This document shows positions 21,847 to 35,579 of a stretch of DNA of 64,000 nt, piece after piece; position 1 is the first letter of the stretch; each line of letters opens with the position of its first letter. This stretch comes from Umbelopsis ramanniana AG. Its lineage: Eukaryota > Mucoromycota > Umbelopsidomycetes > Umbelopsidales > Umbelopsidaceae. A program made the translations under genes and the position numbers. Below the pieces are notes generated by a model that saw only the letters and a list, made by a program, of their open reading frames with translations, had not been told where the DNA came from and did not search any database. The DNA lies in the NCBI RefSeq assembly GCF_025399195.1, contig NW_026252106.1:248001-312000 (forward strand), given 5' to 3'.

Positions 21847-24800
21847 ATGGTACGAAAGTCATTGCGACCGCTGCTGATGCTTTCGGCAGTGCAACTGGCT
21901 GCTCTTTTGCTCTTCTGTAAAGGTTTTTTCCCGTATAAGACCTACTTACCTGGATTCGCCACTACTGCCGACGCCCCAGAAATATTGTCCAAGACAGCCG
22001 ACAGCAACGAGCCACAGTTTGATAGATTAGTCTTTGTCCTTGTCGATGCGCTCAGAAAGTATGTTGCAGCTCCAGTTCGACTGATAATATATATGATGTT
22101 AATAATTCTATTTCCTTTAATGAAGCGACTTTGTATTCGAAAGGGGTTCCGGGTTTTCTTTCGTGAAGAGGTGGGCTGGCTGCGTATTAGCGATGATGCT
22201 GAGGATCACAGAACTGACTTTCTCAACACAAATAGCTTGATATCCCAAGGATCTGCAAAACCGTTTACTGCCAAGGCCACAGCACCAACAGTCACGCTTC
22301 CTAGGATTAAAGCTCTTACAACAGGTACCATGAGCAACACTATTTGATGACAATGCTGAGAGTGTGAAATCCATCGTCTCATCATTTAACCACAGGAGCT
22401 ATACCGAGTTTTGTTGACGCAATATTGAATATTGCTGAGTCCGATACTTCTTCGTCGCTAGCCCATCAGGACAACTGGGTATACCAATTGCATAAGAATG
22501 GAACAAATACCATCAACTTCTTTGGTGACGATACTTGGATCAAACTGTTCCCTGGTTTGTTCACAAGAACGGACGGTACTACTTCATTCTTTGTATCGGT
22601 AAGCTACTGAATTTAACATATTTTGTTTAAGGCCATACAAGTGTTGACACGTCTCTTTCTATAGGATACTGTAGAGGTTGATACGAATGTCACTAGACAC
22701 GTTCAACCAGAGATTGCAAAAGAAGACTGGACTGCCATAATATTTCATTACCTTGGATTGGACCACATTGGACATATAGGTGGCCCAAAGAGGTGAGGGT
22801 TCAAATATTGTCTCAGCTAACGTACCACACAATGCTTACCACATCTCTAGTCATCTGATGTTGGATAAGCAGAAGGAGATGGATAATGTCATTCGAACAA
22901 TATATGAATATGTTGCAGAGGATGACTCTCAGAGGAGAAAGAGATCCAGAGATGCTTTGGGTACTCTCATTGTGCTGTGCGGTGACCATGGTATGAATGA
23001 AGCTGGCAATCATGGGGGTTCATCTGACAATGAGACGTCAACGGTAAGTGGCTCGATTTCGTATCGTTGTATGTAACTTAGGCTAATATTGTGAAAGGCT
23101 ATGGTTTTTATGAGCCCAAACTATGAATCACGGCCCATTATAAAACATCACACTCCTCGCCGGCCGACATTTTCGAAACAAGATCAGTTTGGGTATCCAC
23201 AGATTGATCAAATCGACTTGGTTCCGACACTATCTATGCTTCTCGGATTGCCAATCCCCAGAAACAATATTGGAAAAGTAATACTTGAGCTATTCAATGG
23301 GCAAAATGGTAAGTTGACCCTATTTGCTAGACTTTATATCACTAACTAACCATGCATTAGGACTCCGAGCATTGAGGGCGTTACAAGTCAATTCACACCA
23401 ACTCGGCGATATACTACATGCTCATCATGGAGCATATTATGAAGAGCCTGCAGGCGATGATGCTCGAATAGCAAAGCTATTATTATCTTTGGAGAATTCC
23501 GAAGAGCTAACCAGCATACAAGAAGCATGGCACGCACTACACTTTGCGAATGGGTTCCATAGCCAGTACGTTGAAACTAAAGCGTTCAGCACGGCCAAAT
23601 CCAAGGACCTTCTTTCAAGAGCCGAATCGTTGTATATGAAGGTAAAACAAGATTGACTCTAGTGCTGAGTAAATCCATATTTAACTTTTGTATCCTACAG
23701 TTTATCGATTTCTCGCATGACCAGCTCGCTAGAACTGCTAGCTTATATGATTTACCCTACATGTATCTCGGTATGTTCTTGTCGCTGGTCTCCACAGTTT
23801 TCCATATTCGCCTTTTGATATCAGCGAAGAGAGACAAAATTGATGGCAAACAATCAACTTTGTCTGGCGGAAGTATTACAATGCACCATGGTTATGTCGG
23901 CATCAGTCTCGTTATGTATTGCGTGTCGCTATTTGCAAGTAGTTTTATCGAAGAAGAGCACCTGTTTTGGTACTACTTTATACAAACATCTTGGCTTATC
24001 ATGATGTTTGAGAGGTAAGTTTATCTTCCTTGGCAACATCTACAACATTTCTTCTAATCCTTCCTCTAAAATAGTTTACGGAGATATGACTACACCGGCG
24101 ATCGATTCCAAAAAATCGCCTTAGTCGGAGTCAGCCAAATGGTTGTTTTCCGAATTGTACAAGCTTGGAATCAAACTGGAAACCAACATGCCGGGGAAAT
24201 CGACATCCGATACTGGCTCAACAATGAATATGATACCTGGGCATGGCACCTACTCGCGGCAACGTTGATGTTGAATGCATTACAATGTATTAGAAACCTT
24301 TGGCAAATGCAGCTAGTAACATCGCGCATCAAAGATATCTCGCAAGCGGCTCGAGTAATTTATCGAGCGTCAAAGGTCATATTCTTAATCTGTGTATGTC
24401 TGACATCAACATTGGTTGTTGTGTATAAAGTTCGAACGGAGAAAGACCAAGCAGATATACCTTCAATATATCGAGATTTAGCGACATGGGAGCTGCCGGA
24501 TCGCTTGGACCAACAACAGCTGGGTCGCTTGATATACAACTACGTTGCCGCAGCATTTTTCATGCTAAATTCGACAATTTTCATTGGAAAATACGTCAGG
24601 AAACTGGACATCACAAATACTCGTAACAGTAAGTAACATGTCTGGTTATATTAAGACCGAATGCGTCCTAAACTTTGTTCCATCTATAGTGGTTGCGCCA
24701 GCTCCATATGTTCTGCTATTGCTCAGGACTGTGACTCCATTGTTAGTACTCTTATCCAAAACGCACAACGCCATCTTATTTGCATTCTTCGATGTTCAAC

Positions 24801-25471
24801 TCGAGCTATTTTACATTTGGTTCCGCTGTGAACCTGCCTCTGCCTATGCAAATACTCCTGAATCTCATTCCATTCTTACAAACGCCAGTATCATTTTGGG
24901 AATGATACAATCGGCCTTCTTCATTATGGGCAACTCAAATTCTCTATCATCAGTAGACCTTGGAAACTCATATATTGGGGTGGATGGGTATGATGTAGGA
25001 GTAACTGGTTTGCTAACATTCATATCTAACTGGTCAGGCAGCGTTTGGTGGACATTTGCTGGAATTTCACTCATTGCACACGGATATTGGCTTACACAGA
25101 GTATATCACAGCCGCCACCGACCATCCAGCTGAACGATGATGCGCCAGAACATTCATCCCATGATGAAACCCAAAATGATACGGATGATAACTCGACCAT
25201 CAACGACGAAGATAACACATCAATTATAGCCGCTAGAGAGTTGATCTCATATTATTCGTCGTTCTACATCTATTTCGCCATATTCTTTAACTTGGCTCTA
25301 ACCACATTATCAGTCTCTGTCACCATTCTTCGACAGCACTTATTTATTTGGACGGTATTCTCTCCCAAGTTTCTTTTCCAAGGAGCCTGGGTAGTTTTAT
25401 ACCATTTCATGATTCAAACACTATTAGCCACAGTCTTGATTGGAACTTGGCTACCATGGTGTATCGCATAG
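21847..25471 (+). CDS. GPI7: GPI ethanolamine phosphate transferase 2 (Gpi7/Las21, PIGG)
   Basis: Endoplasmic-reticulum enzyme that adds ethanolamine phosphate to the second mannose of GPI anchors. Eleven exons: 21847-22058, 22126-22170, 22236-22324, 22396-22598, 22665-22792, 22851-23043, 23098-23308, 23361-23641, 23701-24014, 24075-24628, 24690-25471; 1003 aa. An N-terminal signal anchor (about residues 11-30) precedes the lumenal alkaline-phosphatase-like domain. Its motifs are [15 protein letters not shown] (metal-binding Asp), [15 protein letters not shown] (nucleophile Thr), [16 protein letters not shown] and [14 protein letters not shown]. From about residue 450 there are many membrane helices. 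The earlier in-frame TTG at 21796 is not a start; ATG 21847 gives the family's basic N-terminus. Exon 2 is a 45-nt microexon supported by frame and by the conserved [12 protein letters not shown] block. Confidence 0.94.
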
Positions 25472-25648
25472 ATTTCTTTTACTGGCCCTTGGCACGGTAG
25501 CGCGTCGCTAGTATAAAATTTTTGAAATAAAAAAAAAATTGTCAAAGTGGTGTCGTGCCACGCCTAATCTTGGTACCTCTGAACTGAATTCGCCAAACAG
25601 TTTTCAAAAACAAATTCACCATACTATAGCTGCTTGTGATCTCTCAAT

Positions 25649-28600
25649 ATGAGCGATCGAGGACGTGATTCCCGTATGGATAGTCTTAAAGCGCTCTACG
25701 ACTTGAAGAAGAATAACCCTAATGACACTACCACCGAAAACAACTTCTACAATGCTGTTCTGTCTTACTTATTGCAGGACAAAACAGACCATTGGTGGTG
25801 CAACAAGTCTTTAGAGCCTTTCGTTCGGGAATCGATGATGCTCTTTTCACTACCAGAATATGATCATATAACGAAGTACAAGAATAGAATGAACATGCAA
25901 CTAAGGACTTGTCGCCACTGTCTCACTTCCTATCACAATTCTAAATCAGCTCTTCGACAAAGGTACGTCAACTTTGTTTCATGTCTGAAAGTCAATTGGA
26001 TCTAATAGGTTTTGTTTTGATAGCTACGAGCAATTATACTCTGTTGAAAATGTTGCGCAGTTCTTTCAGCAGCTAGAACGATTCGATGCCAGCAGAATAC
26101 ATTTGACACTACAAGAGATACTTACGCCGCCTGCCGGCCCTAAGCAGACATCCAGCTCATCAATAGATTCCAATAATGTCTTTTGTGCTATCCTGGATAT
26201 TACGATAAGTCCAGCGGTTTTGAATGTCAATAACCTAGATCAGGAGTTCTCCAGCGCTATAATGACCATGCAGAACTCCACCTCTTTAAGAATCCCGGAA
26301 TTGGACATGAGCCCCGGCCTGTTCTCGCTGACACTTCATAAGAACAAAATTATCCGGCTTTTTTCACGGAAACAAATTGAGCGATTCACGACTCGGGGAC
26401 AGGATTTAGACAAGCAACATGCAGATGTTTTGAAACCATTTGCCAAACGATTATTGATCTATCTGGGGTCACTCAATCCAACACATTCAAAGGCAGAAAT
26501 ACACCCCGTTGACGAGCCATTCGCCTTGACTGATCAACCTGGAGAGTACTGGAAATCTTTTCGATATTTAGCTTCTTGTGTTGCCGCCCCTCCTCTGTTG
26601 ATTTGGATTCGTAGTTCACCGACAAATATGGAATCTCTCATACAATCACATTTGGAAGATGGAAGCATGTGGTTTCATGAAGTTCTTAAACTGCTTGCCG
26701 TACTTCTTACCAAGCTAAAGAGTCAATTCTGGAGCAGTCCTCCTACGCACTTGTCCGATTTTTCGAAATACATTGATTCCATTTTTTCGAACCGTGTGTT
26801 CCGAAATCTCATGCAGTTGCTCTCACAAGGAAATGGTAAGACTGTTGTGCACCAGAATGACGGTACGCCTATTCCGTTTGAAAAAGTTGCCATTCGCCTC
26901 AATGGCATTTTAGAGTGGATATTTCCCTTCTGGCTCTCATTTACAGGCACTGCCATATATGTCCCCATGACAGAAATGATTCTCGACTATATGTTCAACC
27001 TCTTCCAACAAAATAACACACCGACGCTAATGCGTGCCAAATGTGTGGAGATAGGCATGTCGATAATCAGCGAAGCTATTACGTTGGATGGACGACCATC
27101 CTCAGCTTTTATTAACAAGTATGCTGCACTCATTGTAAAGTCGTCTATCAGCCCCAATAGTAAAACTTTGGAAACAAAAGTTAAAACGGGACAGCCACTT
27201 CTTGAACAGTTGTTGATGTCAGATGTAGATGCAGTGCGAGACACCTACTTCAGTCTTTATGCCATTGTTCCATCTAAACGATCTGAACCTTCAAACCGCG
27301 GTATTTGCGAAAAAATTTGGAAAGAGGTCTGTGGCATAAATTTCGACTACTGTGTGCCAGCACAGATGGACGTTGTTACGTCTATTTTCAAAGCACACTC
27401 TGTCATCGCTTTGCTAGATATGGATATCATGCAGGATGCTCAACAGCATTCGGAATCAAAGCAACAGCAGATACAGTTTCTAATCGATTCTTTGATGATT
27501 ATCCGAACGAATGTACAGCCGCTTTTACAAGCACTGTTGGATCAGCAAGGGAACCAACTGTCTAGACTGATGAATAATGACATCGTCGCTTCTCGTACGC
27601 TTCATATCGTTTCATCGCCTGATAGAGATATTCGAAGCATTGGAGTTACGATGTTCAAGACTGCTTACCGCGAAGATGCATTTATTGATTGCTTGATACA
27701 ATACCTACGGACCAATCCCAACAATGGCTTGGATGCCATCACGCAACTAATGCTAGATTTCACCGAGTTCATTGATGGAGGCTGCAACATGTTCTCCACC
27801 TCAGGTCCGGTCTTTGCCACACTTGCTTCCGTTGTAAGCGCCCTGGTAGGAAACGAAGACAGCTTATTGTTTAATGTTATCACTAGCGGCGATCTCTCAA
27901 CAGCTGGTGATCTGGATAAACTTCAGAAGCTTTGGAGTTTTTTTTGGATATTTGTTGGCAAGTCTGTGAAAGCAGCACTAGTCTGGGCACAAAGCTACCG
28001 GCCGAAAGAAGTCGTCAAAGCGGTTTTACCCGTACTTCAAATTGCATCGCAAGTCATTGGTACTTTCAGAACCTTCGAACAAATCGCACAGATGAAAGAT
28101 GCAAGCAAAGAAAACTCGACACATTGGTCTTCACCATCAAGTTCAATGCTCTCATATACCGAATTGGCCAATGCTCTGGATCCTTTATCAGAATGGATTT
28201 TTGTTACTAGCCACGATGTTCTTCGACTTTTAGTACCACTTCTGATCATGTCATTGAAGCGGCTTACACAAACACAAGTAAAGGTCTCATCTAATACATA
28301 TGACCGGTTGATGGGCGCCGCAACTGGCGCCGTTGACAGTAGAGTTACCACAGACGAAAAAGAAAATATGTTTATGGCCTTGAGCCCGCATGACCCTGCT
28401 AACACCGTATTTTTCGATGAAAGCGACGATGACGATAATGGCAATTGGGTGACAACAGATTCGAATACAAATTTTTCCACAAATTTTTTGGATTCTTCTT
28501 TGTTGAACGCTACTCATTCGACTCCCAGCATACCCATAGTTGCCCCACCTATATCACCTAAAAGGCTGCGTCAACCAACGTTGGCCGAATCTTTTGCAGC

Positions 28601-31600
28601 TGCAGTTGGCAAATCACCTGATTCACCTAGTCAAACCACCAAAAACGTGCGCAGCCAAATGAAATTGACAGATTTTCTAGCCAAGCCCAAGGCTGATGCG
28701 ATCGTTCTGACTGATGAAGATGATACCCCGAAGCCGGTGAAGGCGACTCAAAAGAAAGAAACAAATCAAGAAGATGAATTCGACGATGAGTTTGAAGATA
28801 TGGACTTTACTGATATACCTGAAGAATGGTTTGACGAACAGAAGATCAGGCTTGAAAGCCAGAAGGCATCAGGAGAAAGCGAGGAGAAATTGAAAGCACA
28901 TCGCTTAGAACGCTTGAGGATCGCTCAAGCTAATATGCATGCTAGGAAAGCGTCAAGACAAAATCGAGTGCATATGCAGCAAACCACACCTACATATGCA
29001 GTCGGCCCATCCAGAGGGGGTCTACCAGGAAAAAAGCTTCGACCACCAACCATGGGACTTTCCAAGCTTCAAGCTCTAAGAAAAGAATTCAGTACTTCTC
29101 GTGTATATCCTTCAGCTACATCGACACAATCTAGACGTGAACAAGGCTCCCAGCAAGACTCGGATGATTCTGGAGACGAATCAGCCTTCGCTGAACTTGT
29201 TAGCGATTTCGATAAGTCAAAAGAAAGTCATGCTCCAAAGGAAAAGGAAAAGTTTTCAGGTGCTATATTCGATGATCGACCACGCCGCTCTGTCAAACTA
29301 ATTGATGCTCCTGTCACTGCTGGGAGTAATTTTCAAGAGAAGAAAGCTCAAATGCAACGCGCTCTGGCTAGGAAGAAGAAAGTCACTCCAAGCATGAGAG
29401 GACTGCACAAAACAATTCTTGCATGGGATGTGACAGTTGAAGGAGAGGTCCCACCGAATGCTTCTCGAGATATGTACAAGCGCGTTCCCTCCAAGTTTTC
29501 TGACGTTCATGAATATACACAAATCTTTGAACCGCTACTGTTACTGGAGGTTTGGATGCAACTCATGCGAGCAAAAGAAGAAGCGACAGAATCAGATGTT
29601 ATTGACAACTGTATGATTGAGAGCCGGTGCAACGTAGATGAATTTGTCGACGTTACTTTCCAGATGACAATCGCTTCGGGACGATCCTTAGCGGTTGAAG
29701 ATTTGGTTTTCATCGCGAATCATTTCGGTAGCTCATTTTTCAATAAGTCGGATGGACAGCATCACAAATGGGTCGGAAAAGGTTTCTTGAGCAAGGTCAA
29801 ATCTATGGTATACAAAAAAGATCTGGCTGATGTGACGGTTCGCTGCTTCTTTCCGCCATCCCAGATGATTATGCTGAACTCCTTAGCTCCGAAGTCAATA
29901 TGGCGAGCTCTAAAGCTTTCTAGGTATGATCAGATATTTTTTAAAAAAAGATTTATTTATATAAGCACCATTAACAACTCTATCTATTTAATCCACTTCT
30001 TTTAGTTTAACCACTGCTCATAGAGAGTATTCGGCGTTGAAAGCTTTAGAGTATTATGACCTACGAGATATGATATTACAGCCAAAACATCTGCCTACCG
30101 CGCCAATTTCGGAAAGAGAACTAGTAAGATGCATGAACACATTCAAGGTCAACCAACCACAAGCAGAGGCAATTATGGGTACTATACGTCGACCGAAAGG
30201 ATTCACCCTCATTCAAGGGTAAGTGTGTGTATCTTGCATTACAACATGACTTGGATATCTAATTCACATTGGATATCGGTGATACTTCTTAATTTAATAG
30301 CCCACCTGGAACTGGAAAAACCAAGACCATTCTCGGGCTACTTGCATCGCTCATCTCACAACAATCAATGAAAAATGATCGTTCGTCCATTCAAACTCCT
30401 GTTAACGAACAAACCACAGATTTATCTGGCAAACTACTGATTTGTGCGCCAAGTAACGCAGCCGTGGATGAAATTGTTAAACGTGTCATGGAAGGCATTG
30501 CTGGACCAGACGGCAAAATGTTTCCCAAGATTGTCCGTATTGGCAAATCTGAGTCTATCAATTCCAGTGTTAAAGACGTTTGTCTGGAGCCACTCATTGA
30601 AAAGGAAATTCAATCGCTGAACTTGCGCAAGCAGGCTAACGACAAAAAAGGCAATCCACGAGAGAAATTGATGGAGGAGATGAGAAAAATTAAGCTGACT
30701 CTTGACGAACTCGATAAAGAAATGGCACAAGCCGAAGGCGATCCCGTACGGTATGCGAACATCAATGACCGTCGTCGAGCGCTAATGGGAAAGAAAAGAA
30801 ATCTGGCTGTTTCACTGGATGAGGAGTCACACAGGAGAACTGAATTTTCTCGAGATCTCGAAATAGCCAAGCAAAGGGCCAAGCAAAAGATTCTTAGTGA
30901 GGCTGATATCGTCAGTTGTACACTCAGTGGCAGTGGACACGAAATGTTGACATCCATTGGAATCTCGTTTGAAACCGTCATTATTGACGAAGCTGCGCAA
31001 TCCATTGAAATTAGCTCCTTGATCCCGTTGAAGTACGACTGTCAACGTTGTGTCCTTGTCGGAGGTAAGGAGTATAAGACAATGAGAGCTTTTTTATTAT
31101 TTTATTCGTTGACTCAGGTGTATTTTGACAGATCCCAATCAATTACCTCCAACTGTACTGTCTCAACTTGCCTCGAAATATAGCTATGAGCAAAGTCTAT
31201 TCGTGCGACTACAAAAGATGGCACCTGACGATGTCTTTCTTTTGAGGTAGATTCTTGTATATTCTGAGTTGAGCAATATACCATTGAGACAGTTATACTA
31301 ACACATCCTTCTATCAAGCATTCAATACCGTATGCACCCGGAGATCAGCCTCTTTCCCAGTAAACTGTTCTACGAATCACGACTTAAAGATGGTCCTGGT
31401 CTGGCCGAGCTGACAAAAGTTGAATGGCATAAAAACCCGTGCTTCATGCCGTACCAGTTTTTAAATATCTTGGATGGTAAAGAATCCATGGGAAGCGGAA
31501 AGTCTCTTTACAATACGAAGGAAGCGGAGGCGGCCGTCACACTAGTTGACTCATTGGTCTCCAAATTCCCAGCTGTAAATGTAAGTTCACTTCCATGTCC

Positions 31601-33132
31601 TTATCTTTCACCGGCACTAGAGTGACACGGCTAATTGATATTCAGTTTGCATATCGTATTGGCATTATCACGCCTTACAAACAACAACTGCGAGAACTGC
31701 GAAATCAGTTCGAAAGGCAGTATGGACGAGACATTTTGAACGTTATAGATTTCAACACAGTGGTAAGCACTAAACTGTTGCCTAGCTGGACCTTGCAATA
31801 TCAACGCGGAACCAACGAAACTCTAATCGGTTATGCTATTTTATAGGATGGTTTTCAAGGACAAGAGAAAGATATCATTATCTTTTCATGTGTTAGAGCC
31901 GGTCATGGTAAGCTAAAATTCTAAAAAATACGTTTTATGGTACGGACTATTCATATATAAACCTTAATTATGGCAGACAGAGGCATTGGATTTTTGTCAG
32001 ACATTCGACGTATGAACGTTGGTCTTACTCGAGCAAAGAGCTCACTGTTTGTCCTTGGGCATTCACAGTCTCTGAATGGTAGTGAATACTGGGGAGACTT
32101 AGTTTCAGATGCTAAACGCAGACATGTTCACATTGATGTAAGTTAACACATATGATACGAATGATAGATTTCATACACCGCACTCGTCTAACGTGGTTGG
32201 GATATATCTTCAGTGTCGCTTACCACTGTTTGGACACCGCCTGAGAACCGGATTTCACCCTCCTAACCTTTTCAAAAAAGCGCTACCAACACCAACCACT
32301 CTCCCTCCAGTTGTCACGTCTGCATCACTCACACCAAGTAAGATTACGGAGCTACGGCCATCACCTATAGAGTCTGACATGGATGTGGATGAAGCAACGA
32401 CCATTTCTTCAGCTAATGGAAATCCGACGCGTACCACGGTCCCAGAACAGAGACCAGTACCCAGGAGAGATGGCGCTAGTACAACAACGGAAAAAACAGA
32501 TTATATTCAAACTGGTCTGAATAGGAATAAACGTGGCATTGAAGGATTTAATGATGCTGATAGCTCTTCAGCAATAGCGCCACGAAAAGACAGTGACATT
32601 ACCGGTGGAAGTCGCAAATTAACTTTAGAAGAATATCGCGCCAAGCGTGCGAAAATGGCTACCAGCAGTCGACCTGCAGAGGGCCGTCCCAGCAAACAAA
32701 TTCCCCCACCACCTTCATCAAGTAAACCCAAGTCTGGCATATTCATTCCAAAATCAAAACGACCGGTAACAGATAAAGTAAGTTTATTGGTTGTTTGAAA
32801 AAAGGATCAACCATGACGCTCATTGTCTATGTCTTAGCACCAACCAAATGAAGAACTAGCTTTGAGCGCTCGCGAAAGATTGACGCTTCAGGTAAGACTC
32901 TACCAGCAGAAGTGGACACACTAATGAGATCTAGAATTTGGGGCTGCAAAAAGTTATAACCGACGTATATTCCCTTTATACTCAATTGTAGGCAGAAGCT
33001 TCCAGAGCAGAATTGAAACGATTAAGCCTACAGGATCGAGAAGTGCACAAAAAGCCCAAGACAAACACAAAATCTGGAAGTGGTTCAAACAATGTACTGG
33101 ATGATATTTTAGATTCAATTTCCCGTACCTGA
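25649..33132 (+). CDS. SEN1: Helicase SEN1 (senataxin family)
   Basis: Superfamily 1B RNA/DNA helicase that ends non-coding transcripts and resolves R-loops. Twelve exons: 25649-25962, 26024-29923, 30006-30218, 30301-31064, 31132-31246, 31319-31580, 31646-31762, 31847-31907, 31977-32137, 32214-32777, 32838-32891, 32992-33132; 2221 aa, near yeast Sen1 size (2231). The helical N-terminal domain fills most of exon 2. An acidic linker follows, then the helicase: Walker A QGPPGTGKTKT, IIDEAAQS (motif II), VGDPNQLPPTV (III), QYRMHPEIS, DGFQGQEKDIIIFSCVRA (V) and NVGLTRAKSSL (VI). The tail is basic and disordered, as in other Sen1 proteins. Two PIP-like boxes occur before the helicase (see findings). 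Neighbours give no functional context. Confidence 0.96.
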
Positions 33133-33870
33133 TCACCATGTATTCTAAGGGTACAACTTGTAAATAAAATGTAAATTAGAGCTGAGCTAAGATTGGACAA
33201 TCTTCACAGTCATCATTTTCCATTGCAGCCAACCGCTATTGCAAATTGTCCGCTGGATGACCTTGTTCGGTAAAGCATGGCTTCTAAATTTGACACTTTG
33301 GCGGCCATCAGTGTAACATTAAGGTTTAACTGCATTAGAATGGCGCGCTGAGAAATCAGTTGAGATTCAATCTATGGAGCAGCAGGAAGATCCGCCTATC
33401 CGTTGAGGCGAGCAACTAAAGAGAAAGAGACAAAAAAGACAGTGAACCAACATCTATAAAGACAATTCCATCTTCTTTGCTACGCAATCAGATAATATAC
33501 TCAATGTGAAGAAGTTTTCTACTGGATAAAGAGCTGACGGATGTTAATTGGCGAGACACTGAGCTTCATTTCTCGACTGCAACTGGTATAGTGTCCTCCT
33601 AATGGTTCGCCCGAGTTCATCACTTGAAGCCGTCATTAATGTGCTTGGCCGTCACATTCACATTGAACGGATACCATTTAATAATCACAAGCGTCATCTT
33701 ATAAAAAGGAAAGTGAAAACTCTTTCTTCATCCATCTTTCACCTTCCCTTCACTCTCCTTCACATTTCAACTCTTCTACCTCAAGACAGTTTGGTCCATT
33801 GTTCAACAAACCTTACAATATAGACTAGTGTTCTTAGTGTAGGACAGCCATCACCTTGAATACGAACAAC
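33133..33870. other. Upstream region of seven-helix paralogue A
   Basis: 738 bp holding the SEN1 3' end and the promoter of paralogue A. The frame at 33602-33823 has no family match. A pyrimidine-rich leader at 33721-33780 is entered separately. Confidence 0.5.
33721..33780 (+). promoter_or_regulatory. Pyrimidine-rich leader of paralogue A
   Basis: A CT-dominated stretch of 60 bp ends 91 bp before the start codon. CT-rich blocks next to transcription starts are common in fungal genes. Comparable blocks precede paralogues B and C. Confidence 0.4.
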
Positions 33871-35579
33871 ATGGATGTCAACAGTCAAATCAACACCGTA
33901 TGGCGAGTATGCGATAACAATCCTGATCAAACATGCCACTGCGACTGGCGCTTGACTATTAAGAATTGCGCAGAAGAACGAGTGATGAATATCGTCTACA
34001 TCATCAACATTGCCCTGTCCGCACTCACCGTCATCTTTGGTAAATTATTGGTAATTTTGAACAGTAGACATTTATATTAGCCCACTGACAACATTTTCTA
34101 CCAGGCCTGTATATGCTGGGAAAACGAGTCTTTTTTCAAGGTCATAGCTTTATGGTCCGAAGTGAAGGGAGGGGACTTTTCCGACCAAAGCCTGTGGAGT
34201 GTCTCTTATTGTTCATCACTATTTTCAGCATATGTATGTATAAGCCAGAAAATGGTTCTCATCCTATGAAGGTCAGCTTTACTCATAATGCGTTTTCTCT
34301 TTTCTGTAGTGCGTTTGGTGAGCAGCCTTGTGCTTGTGCTGGACATTGCACCAGGAAACATGATTTTCCGCTCCTGTAAGTTTGAACGCCTTTTCCTCAG
34401 TATAATTGCTTTGTCCTACTAACACACCATGTATTGTTTTCTCGCCATTGGCCATATTTGTTATAGTCATTTTCGAAATACCATGGCAATGGGGGTTTGG
34501 TGGCTTTGTACTCTATTTGATTGGCATTGCACAAACTCTTGCAGATGTATGTCGATATTATACTTCCCAATTTAATCATGCATGTCCTAATATCGCTTCA
34601 CTGCATTTTCGTAGAGTCACAAGGCCATCTCAACGGGATGGTTACCATCGCCGGTTCTGGTTGATGTCTTCGGATTTTCTCTGTTGCTCCTTCCATTCAT
34701 TGCAAATAACACCTGCTCTCTCATTGCTGGAGCTATGCTGGATGCCGGTCATGATAGAGTTGCTGTAATTTTCATACGACTACTGTATGTATTTTGGTTC
34801 GTTGAAGATTCTACTCTGGCTATCTCGGTCGTGTGGGCTGGATCACGCCTAGTTCGGCTATTGACTCGCCACTTGTTCCAATTTCGGGTCACTGGTGAAC
34901 GATACTCGTCCATCAAAGGTGGCATTTTAAAGGTATAATTTTTCGAAAGTGATACTGCTGCCGACCAAAGGTGCTTATTACTTTTTCTTACTCTTTGTTT
35001 TTATATAGATCAAACTAGTTATTGTCATTGCTGGCATCGGTCTCAGTGGGTTCGCTTCATTCTTACTTCTATATGGAATTTTGCGCGACTATATTATGAC
35101 CAGTACGGTCGGTAGTGCTATTCTAGGTGGTATCTGGACTTGGCTTGGGGCTTTCATGTGTATCTCATGTGAAGCAGCAGTGGCCATAAGGTACTTGATA
35201 ACCCTAAAACTTGACCATCTGTTGATTTATAAATAACATTGGCACTAAAACGTCTACTTTATTTTCTAACAGTCCTAAAATGGCCGCTCCTTCTGTCGGT
35301 CTCCCAGATTCTTCAGTAGATCCGTACACGGGTAGAACAGGTGTTTCTAGTGGAGGTGGCTTTTCCTCTCATCATTCCAAAGGCGAAGTTGAAAGTTATG
35401 GAAAATACAGTCCCAGTCCTGCTGCCTTGGTGGCTTTGCATACGATTAGCAACTCGCCTTCTTGTTTTGCCCCACATTATGAAGAGGAGAAATATTACAG
35501 TCCTACTGGTTTACCCATGGATGAAGGTATAGGTTCTGGAACCTTGTCCGAGATTCGGCTCATAGGTGAAGCCAAGTGA
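33871..35579 (+). CDS. Seven-helix membrane protein with Cys-rich N-terminus, paralogue A
   Basis: I do not recognise a named family. Seven exons: 33871-34039, 34105-34233, 34310-34375, 34467-34546, 34615-34932, 35009-35190, 35273-35579; 416 aa. The N-terminus has cysteines 14, 22, 24 and 33 in the pattern C-x7-C-H-C-D-W-R-L-x4-C-A-E. By eye there are seven hydrophobic segments (about 40-63, 88-110, 122-146, 160-185, 203-228, 255-280, 290-313) and then a 100-residue hydrophilic tail rich in Ser, Gly and Tyr. Shared family blocks are RPxPVE, FRSFIFE, PWQWGFG, NNTCS and IRLLYVFW. There is no signal peptide, so a receptor-like topology (N-terminus outside) is possible but not shown. It lacks the intron that splits the LLY-F-W block in B and C. 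It is first of three tandem copies. The spliced product is well supported; its function is open. Confidence 0.82.
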
